Part shown: positions 58,580 through 64,000 of the stretch, one piece after another
How the letters are laid out: every line of letters begins with the position of its first letter
Position numbering within the stretch: position 1 is the first letter of the stretch
NCBI GenBank assembly: GCA_034933245.1
Contig: JAYFNX010000013.1
Span: 78,068-142,067, forward strand
From: Pelethousia sp034933245
GTDB lineage: Bacteria; Bacillota; Clostridia; Christensenellales; CAG-138
DNA: 64,000 nt
Reading direction: 5' to 3'
Notes under the pieces: model-generated
The model's input: only the letters and a program-made list of their open reading frames with translations
Told to the model about the DNA's origin: nothing
Database searches by the model: none
Translations under genes and position numbers: made by a program

Positions 58580-60135
58580 GAAAAGCCTGGAGAAAAAACT
58601 ATATACGGGCTGCGGCGCTGGTTTTAAGCGGGTTGCTTTCAGGCTGCACGGTGGCAGGCGAGACTACGCCCCAGCTTGCGTTAAGCACCCAAATGCCGCC
58701 GGTGCTTTCGGAGGGAATCGAACGCGAAGGCAGCTTTGTCGCAAAGCTCTATTTCCTTTCGGAGGATGGGCTGCGCCTTACGCCAGAAACCAGGGATATT
58801 AGCTACACGGGTAATATTAGCCGTGCCCAGGCCGTGGTGGAAGCCCTGGCCCGGGGCCCCAGCGGCGGCGTGCTGCGCCCCTCTCTGCCGGACAACATGA
58901 GCTTGGAACGGGTGGAGCTTTCGCAGGATGCCTGCAATGTATATCTGCTTTCATCTTCCCTGCCGGATGCGAGGGCGTGGTTAATTGCGCGGGCAGCCGT
59001 GGCTGCTACGATAAACGAAGCGGAAGGCGTGGGCTCTATTAACCTGTATTTAAACGGGGTGGAACCCGGCCTTAACGGCCGTGCCCTTGGCGCCATAAGC
59101 CCCATTGCCGAAGGGTTGGACACCTATGTTGCCAGCATGCAGCAGGAATATGATACTTGGTATACCGAGGCGGGCACGGAAGCGGGAAGCTTTGAGGAAC
59201 GCACGGCTACCCTCTATTTTACGGATTTCGAGGGCAAGCTCCTTATCGCGAGAAACAGTACGGTCAATTATGACCGCAGCGAGGATGAGGCCGGAATTGC
59301 CGCCTTGCTGGTGGCCAAACTTTTGGATGGCGACACCAGCCTGGAACCTGTTATGCCTGCCGATATGACATTGGCCGAGCCGCCTGTGATCACCCCGGAG
59401 GAAGAAATGCTGGCCTCTCTTTTTCCACCGAGCGAAGACGGGGATACCCCCCACCCTCAGGATCCGAATCAGGAAGGGCCGGGGAAAATTATTATCACGC
59501 TGCGTTTTAAACATCCTTCCTATGATTACGATCCAAACATTCTGGCGGGGGCGCTTACGATGACCATTGCGGGCTATATCCCAAATGTAGCGGGCCTGGT
59601 TATCTCCGTGCAGCAGAAGGACGGAACCTATCATAATCTTGCGGGCGCCGCGGGATATTTTGCACGGACGGATTTTACGGATTTCATCGGCTCCAGCATA
59701 TACCTGCCTTTCCCGGATGCGGAGGGCAGCATGCTTCATAGGGTACCCCGTGCTGTTTCCAGCAAAATCTCTTATGATCCGCGGATGCGTCTGGAAGAAC
59801 TGTTCAAAGGCCCGGCGGATCCGGGCGTGCTGTATCCTCTGTTTAGCGCAGAGGATATCAACAGCGTGTATGTAACCGGCAACCTGGCGGTCCTGAATTG
59901 GAAAAGCGGGTTTTCGGAAAAACTGGTTGCTCTCATCCATACGGACGAATCAAACCTGCCGGCGGATCGAAGAGAGAGGCTGTTTATCTATAGCGTGGTA
60001 AACGCCATTACGGAGATACCGGGAATCCAGCGGGTATGGATGCTGGAGGATGGGAAAAAATTGGGGACGATTAAGGATATTTATCTGGGCAATGCGCTTT
60101 TGCGCAACCCCGGGATTATGATTGATGATGGATAG
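58576..60135 (+). CDS. Large GerMN-domain lipoprotein
   Basis: A 519-residue lipoprotein (lipobox LLSGC). GerMN-type modules are recognisable at about 52-175 (KLYFLSEDGLRLTPETRDI, ALARGPSGG), a shorter one at about 208-275 (LYFTDFEGKLLIARNS) and another at about 390-515 (ELFKGPADPGVLYPLF, YSVVNAITEI). An acidic, Pro-rich linker (SEDGDTPHPQDPNQEGPG) separates the halves. ATGA overlap with the first GerMN gene. Its 3' end overlaps mnmA by 11 bp. Likely works with its neighbour on the outer face of the membrane; exact role unknown. Confidence 0.82.
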   Translation: MRKAWRKNYIRAAALVLSGLLSGCTVAGETTPQLALSTQMPPVLSEGIEREGSFVAKLYFLSEDGLRLTPETRDISYTGNISRAQAVVEALARGPSGGVLRPSLPDNMSLERVELSQDACNVYLLSSSLPDARAWLIARAAVAATINEAEGVGSINLYLNGVEPGLNGRALGAISPIAEGLDTYVASMQQEYDTWYTEAGTEAGSFEERTATLYFTDFEGKLLIARNSTVNYDRSEDEAGIAALLVAKLLDGDTSLEPVMPADMTLAEPPVITPEEEMLASLFPPSEDGDTPHPQDPNQEGPGKIIITLRFKHPSYDYDPNILAGALTMTIAGYIPNVAGLVISVQQKDGTYHNLAGAAGYFARTDFTDFIGSSIYLPFPDAEGSMLHRVPRAVSSKISYDPRMRLEELFKGPADPGVLYPLFSAEDINSVYVTGNLAVLNWKSGFSEKLVALIHTDESNLPADRRERLFIYSVVNAITEIPGIQRVWMLEDGKKLGTIKDIYLGNALLRNPGIMIDDG

Positions 60136-61246
60136 AACAAAAAAAATTGTGCTCGGTATGTCCGGGGGCGTGGATTCCTCCGTAGCGGCCCTGCTTTTGA
60201 AGGAGCAAGGCTACGATGTGTTGGCCGTATACATGAAGAATTGGGAAGAACAGGACGACGAAGGCGTGTGTACGTCCGCTGCGGATTATGAGGATGTTCG
60301 GCGGGTTTCGGACACGTTGGGCATCCCCTATTACACGGTGAATTTCGCCCAAGAATACCGAGACCGTGTGTTTTCCTATTTCCTAGCGGAGTATAGCGCC
60401 GGCCGTACGCCGAACCCGGATGTGCTGTGCAATTGCGAAATCAAATTTCGTGCGTTTTTGGATTTTGCCATGGGATTGGACGCGGCAGCCTTGGCCACGG
60501 GCCATTATGCCAGGCTGGAAGAAACGGGGGGGCAACGGCGTCTTTTGCGCGCTGCCGACCTTTCCAAGGATCAAACCTATTTTCTGGCCGGCCTTTCCCA
60601 GGCGCAACTTCAAAAGGCCATGTTCCCCATCGGCGCCTTGCAGAAGCGGGAGGTTCGCCGCCTTGCGGAACATGCGGGACTTGTAACTGCCAAGAAGAAA
60701 GATTCCACAGGGATTTGTTTTATTGGGGAACGCAACTTCAAACGTTTTCTTATGCAGTATCTACCCGCGACACCCGGCGACATGGTGGATCTGAACGGCA
60801 GCGTTATAGGCCGGCACGACGGCCTGATGTATTATACCCTTGGCCAGCGCCGGGGTCTGGGAATCGGTGGTATGGCCATGGGCTCCGGGGAAAGCTGGTT
60901 CGTAATAGGCAAGGATCTGGATCGAAACCTGCTTATCGTTCAGCAGGGCGAGCGGGAGGAACTTTATTCCCTGGGGCTTCGGGCGGAGAAGGTAAGCTTC
61001 GTTGCCGGAAACGCGCCTTCAAAAAGCTTTGCCTGCACGGCAAAGTTCCGCTACCGGCAGACCGATCAACCCGTGCGCGTGACCATGCACGGTGCGGGCT
61101 GCACCATGGATTTTGAAACCCCCCAGCGGGCTGTTACCCCGGGCCAATGGGCCGTGCTCTATGATGGGGACGTTTGCCTGGGCGGCGGCCCTATTGATGA
61201 AACCAGAGCTTTGCGGCCCATCCGCATCGGCGGGAGGACTCTATGA
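60125..61246 (+). CDS. mnmA: tRNA-specific 2-thiouridylase MnmA
   Basis: A 373-residue enzyme placing sulfur at uridine 34 of tRNA Lys, Glu and Gln. PP-loop SGGVDSS (13-19), catalytic Cys in NPDVLCNCEIKF and second Cys in STGICFIGERNF; C-terminal beta-barrel for tRNA. ATG 60125 or 60128 is the likely start (the TTG at 60122 adds one residue). It overlaps the GerMN gene and its stop overlaps the EamA start (ATGA). No IscS-type sulfur donor lies beside it here. Confidence 0.96.
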   Translation: MMDRTKKIVLGMSGGVDSSVAALLLKEQGYDVLAVYMKNWEEQDDEGVCTSAADYEDVRRVSDTLGIPYYTVNFAQEYRDRVFSYFLAEYSAGRTPNPDVLCNCEIKFRAFLDFAMGLDAAALATGHYARLEETGGQRRLLRAADLSKDQTYFLAGLSQAQLQKAMFPIGALQKREVRRLAEHAGLVTAKKKDSTGICFIGERNFKRFLMQYLPATPGDMVDLNGSVIGRHDGLMYYTLGQRRGLGIGGMAMGSGESWFVIGKDLDRNLLIVQQGEREELYSLGLRAEKVSFVAGNAPSKSFACTAKFRYRQTDQPVRVTMHGAGCTMDFETPQRAVTPGQWAVLYDGDVCLGGGPIDETRALRPIRIGGRTL

Positions 61247-62157
61247 CTGAGATGACACGAAAATGCAAGGAAGTGGGCCGTTCGGATGCAAAAAGCCTCA
61301 TCCAAATTCACGTGGCGGTTTTTTTTCTGGGCCTTTCAGCTCTAGCTGGAAAGTGGAGCACATTAAATGCCCTTTCCCTTACCTTTGGGCGGGTATGGGT
61401 TTCTTCCCCGGCTCTTTTTCTCTACCTGAAAATGCGGCGCATGCCCATGCGCCTCCATTCCCGGCGGGATTATGGGGTCATGGCGGTTTTAGGCGGCCTG
61501 TGGGCGGTTCATTGGGTGGCTTTCCTGCAATCCGCCCAACTGGCTACGGTCGCTATCGCAACCATCACCTTCTCAACGTACCCCGTGTTTGTCACGTTTT
61601 TGGAGCCCTGGCTTTTCCACGAACGCCTGCGGCTTTCCGCCGTAGTAGAAGCCCTTTTAATGCTGGCGGGCGCTTCCATCATCGTGCCCTGGCAGGCCGA
61701 CGGCGCGCTTTTGCCGGGCTTTATCTGGGGCATGGCAGCCAGCGTTTTGCATGCGGCTATCGTTCTTCTTAACCGCCGTATGGTGGTGGACTATTCCGGC
61801 GAGGTGGTTGCATTTTATTCACAGGCCTCTGCGGCTTTGCTGCTCTTACCCGCAGGGATCATGCTGCGGCCGGCCTTCACGGGGCACAACCTTACGGCTG
61901 TTTTGGTGTTAGGCCTTTTATGCAGCGCATTGGCCCAGGCTTTGGTGGGATGCGGTTTAAAACGGGTGAAAGCCCAAACGCTGGCCCTTATCGGCGGGTT
62001 GGAAAGCGTATACGGAATTGTGCTGGCCGCCATACTCTTGGCGCAGCCACCTACCCTGCGGGAAATCCTGGGGGGCGTGGTGGTTCTGGGTGTGTCCATG
62101 TATGCGACACTGGAGAAACAAACAATTGCGCAGCGAGGTATGAAGGAAAAAACTTGA
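61243..62157 (+). CDS. EamA/DMT family transporter
   Basis: A 304-residue membrane protein with about ten helices arranged as two EamA repeats (HVAVFFLGLSALAGKWS...; GFIWGMAASVLHAAIVLLNRR...). The ending QPPTLREILGGVVVLGVSMYATLE is typical. Drug/metabolite transporter superfamily; the substrate cannot be deduced. ATGA overlap with mnmA suggests translational coupling. Confidence 0.88.
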   Translation: MTEMTRKCKEVGRSDAKSLIQIHVAVFFLGLSALAGKWSTLNALSLTFGRVWVSSPALFLYLKMRRMPMRLHSRRDYGVMAVLGGLWAVHWVAFLQSAQLATVAIATITFSTYPVFVTFLEPWLFHERLRLSAVVEALLMLAGASIIVPWQADGALLPGFIWGMAASVLHAAIVLLNRRMVVDYSGEVVAFYSQASAALLLLPAGIMLRPAFTGHNLTAVLVLGLLCSALAQALVGCGLKRVKAQTLALIGGLESVYGIVLAAILLAQPPTLREILGGVVVLGVSMYATLEKQTIAQRGMKEKT

Positions 62158-62227
62158 TGGGCTATCGGGGCATAATAGGATGATCCCAAAATGAAAACTT
62201 AGTTTAATGAATGATGGAGGGTTAAAA

Positions 62228-62887
62228 ATGAACACCAAAGTATTCCGTAGCATGTCCTATGGCGTATATGTAACGACTTCCATGGATGGAGAACGGCCCG
62301 TAGGGTGTATCACCAACAGCATCATGCAAATTACGTCCCAGCCTGCCACCGTAGCCGTGAGCGTCAACCATGATAATTATACCAACGGCTGCATCGAAAA
62401 AAGCGGTAAATTCGCCTTTTCCATTTTGGCGGAAGGATCGGAACGCAGCCTGATCGGGCGCTTCGGCTTTAAATCCAGCCGCGACGTGGATAAGTTCGAG
62501 GGCCTTTCTTACAAAATGGCGGAAGGATTGCCCGTGCTGCTGGATGGTTGCGGTTATGTGATATGCAAGGTCGTCGGGAAAATGGAGACATCCACCCATA
62601 CCGTGTTCCTGGGTGAAGTGATTGAGGCGGAGGTGTCGGATAAGACGCCGGCTATGACCTACGCCTATTACCATGAGGTGATTCGCGGCAAGAGCCCCAA
62701 GAATGCCCCCACCTATATTCCGGAGGAGGATAAGAAGCCTATCGCGAAAGCGGAAAAACCCGCACCCAAGGTGAAGTATGTTTGTAAGATTTGCGGGTAT
62801 GTCTATGATGGCGATCCGCTGCCGGCGGATTTCATTTGCCCCATTTGTAAGCATCCCGCCTCGGATTTTGAGAGGGTAGAAGAATAG
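62228..62887 (+). CDS. High-molecular-weight rubredoxin (flavin reductase-rubredoxin fusion, Hrb)
   Basis: ATG 62228 is set by GGAGGG upstream; 219 residues. N-terminal flavin-reductase-like split-barrel domain binding FMN (about 1-150, YGVYVTTSMDGERPVGCITNS), acidic/Lys linker, C-terminal rubredoxin (about 178-215) with CKICGYVYDGDPLPADFICPICKH. In Moorella, Hrb passes electrons from NADH to FprA for NO/O2 reduction. Here the FprA homologue lies about 30 kb away and carries its own rubredoxin. Monocistronic. Confidence 0.93.
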   Translation: MNTKVFRSMSYGVYVTTSMDGERPVGCITNSIMQITSQPATVAVSVNHDNYTNGCIEKSGKFAFSILAEGSERSLIGRFGFKSSRDVDKFEGLSYKMAEGLPVLLDGCGYVICKVVGKMETSTHTVFLGEVIEAEVSDKTPAMTYAYYHEVIRGKSPKNAPTYIPEEDKKPIAKAEKPAPKVKYVCKICGYVYDGDPLPADFICPICKHPASDFERVEE

Positions 62888-62921
62888 CTGGCTGGAATTT
62901 TGCAAGCTCCGTATAAAATAA

Positions 62922-62955
62922 GGCGTGGCCATCCCGCATGGGGGCCACGCCGTTT
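62922..62955. terminator. Terminator between hrb and murI
   Basis: Perfect arms GGCGTGGCC and GGCCACGCC (62922-62951), then GTTTTG; lies between convergent genes. Confidence 0.75.
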
Positions 62956-62966
62956 TGCATAATAGA

Positions 62967-63746
62967 TTATCGGGAAAGCAACTGATCGAAAAGGGATTTA
63001 TATAGAATAGGATCTCCGCTGGTGTGGAATTCTACCAAGGCAGAGCCTTCTGTGTTCTCAAGGCCATGCTCTTCCAATACCCTTGCAAGCTGATGCGCCG
63101 TTCCCTCGTTCCCATCGTATAATGTGCAGGGACCATGCAAGTGGCGTGCGGCAGCACGCCGAAATGCGCCGGGAATGAACACATAATGGGTGCAACCCAA
63201 AACGATGCCGTCTGTATCCAACCCTTCATAAGGGCGGAGATGTTCGTCGAACAAGTCGTCAAAATCCGCATCCGCAAAGAGACCGCGCTCGATTCTATCC
63301 ACAATGCCGGGACACGGGATGTTGATGATCCTGGAAGGGTCGGGCATACGTTGCTGTAAAGCCAGATACCGTTCAAAACGGGTGGTGGCGAGGGTGGCCA
63401 TCATGAGAACTTTTCCTGTGCCCGGCTGCGAGCATGCCGGACGGATGGCCGGCTCCACGCTGACTACCGGTACGTTCAACTCCGTACGGATTATATCGAT
63501 GCAGTTGGCGGTTGCGGTGTTGCAGGCGACCAAGATCGCCTTGCAGCCCATATCCAGCAACTGGTGGACACACCGCAAGGAGAGTGCAGTAATCTCATTT
63601 TCCGGGCGGTCCCCATAAGGAGCGTTGCCGTTATCGCCGTAGTATAGGTAGTTTTCCTTAGGAAGCAGCCGGAGCGCTTCACGTAACACGCTGGCACCGC
63701 CTAAGCCACTATCGAACACACCGATGGGCGCACTATTTTTTTTCAT
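62967..63746 (-). CDS. murI: Glutamate racemase
   Basis: A 259-residue enzyme making D-glutamate for peptidoglycan. N-terminal FDSGLGG, catalytic Cys75 in VACNTAT and Cys185 in GCTHYVF. SD AAGGAGAT precedes ATG 63746. Own promoter (63768-63796), divergent from the rRNA operon promoter and convergent with hrb. Length and motifs are standard. Confidence 0.96.
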   Translation of the reverse strand: MKKNSAPIGVFDSGLGGASVLREALRLLPKENYLYYGDNGNAPYGDRPENEITALSLRCVHQLLDMGCKAILVACNTATANCIDIIRTELNVPVVSVEPAIRPACSQPGTGKVLMMATLATTRFERYLALQQRMPDPSRIINIPCPGIVDRIERGLFADADFDDLFDEHLRPYEGLDTDGIVLGCTHYVFIPGAFRRAAARHLHGPCTLYDGNEGTAHQLARVLEEHGLENTEGSALVEFHTSGDPILYKSLFDQLLSR

Positions 63747-63767
63747 AACAAAAATCTCCTTCCCGTT

Positions 63768-63796
63768 ATTATAACGCTGGGAAATGGGAAGTGCAA
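63768..63796 (-). promoter_or_regulatory. Promoter of murI
   Basis: Minus strand TTGCAC (63796-63791), a 17-bp spacer, TATAAT (63773-63768). Confidence 0.8.
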
Positions 63797-63869
63797 ATAT
63801 GAAAAAAGCCTAAGTATCGGCCTATTTTACGGCGACGACAAAATAATGCAAAAAAATTGAAAAAAGGGA

Positions 63870-63898
63870 TTGACAATAGGGGGGACGTTTGGTATCAT
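63870..63898 (+). promoter_or_regulatory. rRNA operon promoter
   Basis: TTGACA (63870-63875), a 17-bp spacer, TATCAT (63893-63898). The downstream sequence has the form of a 16S leader. Confidence 0.85.
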
Positions 63899-64000
63899 AA
63901 ACAAGCTGCTTCGCGAGGCAAGCGAAAAGCGAGAGCGAGAAGCGGCAAAGCACCTTGAAAACTATATAGTGCAGACGAACAAGAAACGCAATGTAATTTG
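63899..64000 (+). other. Leader of an rRNA operon (16S gene lies beyond the right edge)
   Basis: Contains a hairpin-prone GCTTC.../...GAAGC stretch (63906-63943) and CACCTTGAAAACT (63951-63963), the boxA-like sequence usually found just before 16S rRNA in Firmicutes. The mature 16S start is not in the window. Confidence 0.8.

Noticed and set aside
1..64000. CRISPR arrays, complete prophage or insertion sequences
   Set aside because: No regularly spaced repeats, transposase, integrase or phage structural genes were seen in any frame.

Overview
The window comes from an endospore-forming, Gram-positive anaerobe of the Clostridia. This rests on sporulation genes (spoIVFA-spoIVFB, spoIVA, a membrane-anchored lonB, GerM-type lipoproteins, a broken Spo0E-like fragment), a Gram-positive wall gene set, flavodiiron/rubredoxin oxygen-defence proteins and strong SigA-type promoters. 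The placement within Clostridia (perhaps near Christensenellales) is a guess from gene order only.

Layout. 1-9.3 kb: a KapD-like exonuclease, pgi, an orphan sugar-binding-type lipoprotein, rodA, the spoIVFA-spoIVFB regulatory protease pair and RNase G. 9.4-12.5 kb (minus): a three-gene ABC importer of the TrpXYZ/ABC_sub_bind class, behind a perfect SigA promoter, a short leader ORF with an aromatic codon cluster and a terminator. This looks like a translation-coupled attenuator. 12.7-16 kb: spoIVA, a small conserved gene and der. 16.1-23.3 kb: an accessory-looking block between tRNA-Thr/tRNA-Pro(CGG) and tRNA-Pro(GGG), with an MFS transporter, a MarR regulator and partner, two CPBP membrane proteases, a truncated Spo0E-like gene, an AraC/GyrI regulator, and a 65-bp direct repeat of the tRNA-Pro tail. 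23.4-31 kb: cardiolipin synthase, then an operon of a 1361-residue PPDK-like protein lacking the PEP-binding barrel and a divergent GAPDH. 31-33.2 kb: flavodiiron protein fused to rubredoxin, and a free rubredoxin.

33.4-41.4 kb: proteostasis genes tig-clpP-clpX, an FAD oxidoreductase, lonB and a DUF3810-type membrane protein. 41.4-48.1 kb (minus): an FHA-FtsW-PBP operon, a GntR regulator and a class A PBP. 48.4-53.1 kb: nth-obg-yhbY and a nadD-yqeK fusion with rsfS. 53.2-55.2 kb (minus): a cyclase-family hydrolase and a DacF-type carboxypeptidase. 55.4-62.9 kb: a response regulator and histidine kinase followed by two GerMN lipoproteins (an arrangement like mtrAB-lpqB), mnmA, an EamA transporter and a high-molecular-weight rubredoxin. 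63-64 kb: murI (minus), then the promoter and leader of an rRNA operon whose 16S gene lies just past the right edge.

Together the genes cover wall elongation and division (rodA, ftsW, PBPs, dacF, murI), sporulation control, protein quality control and ribosome/tRNA maturation (obg, der, yhbY, rsfS, mnmA). No CRISPR array, complete prophage or intact insertion sequence was seen.
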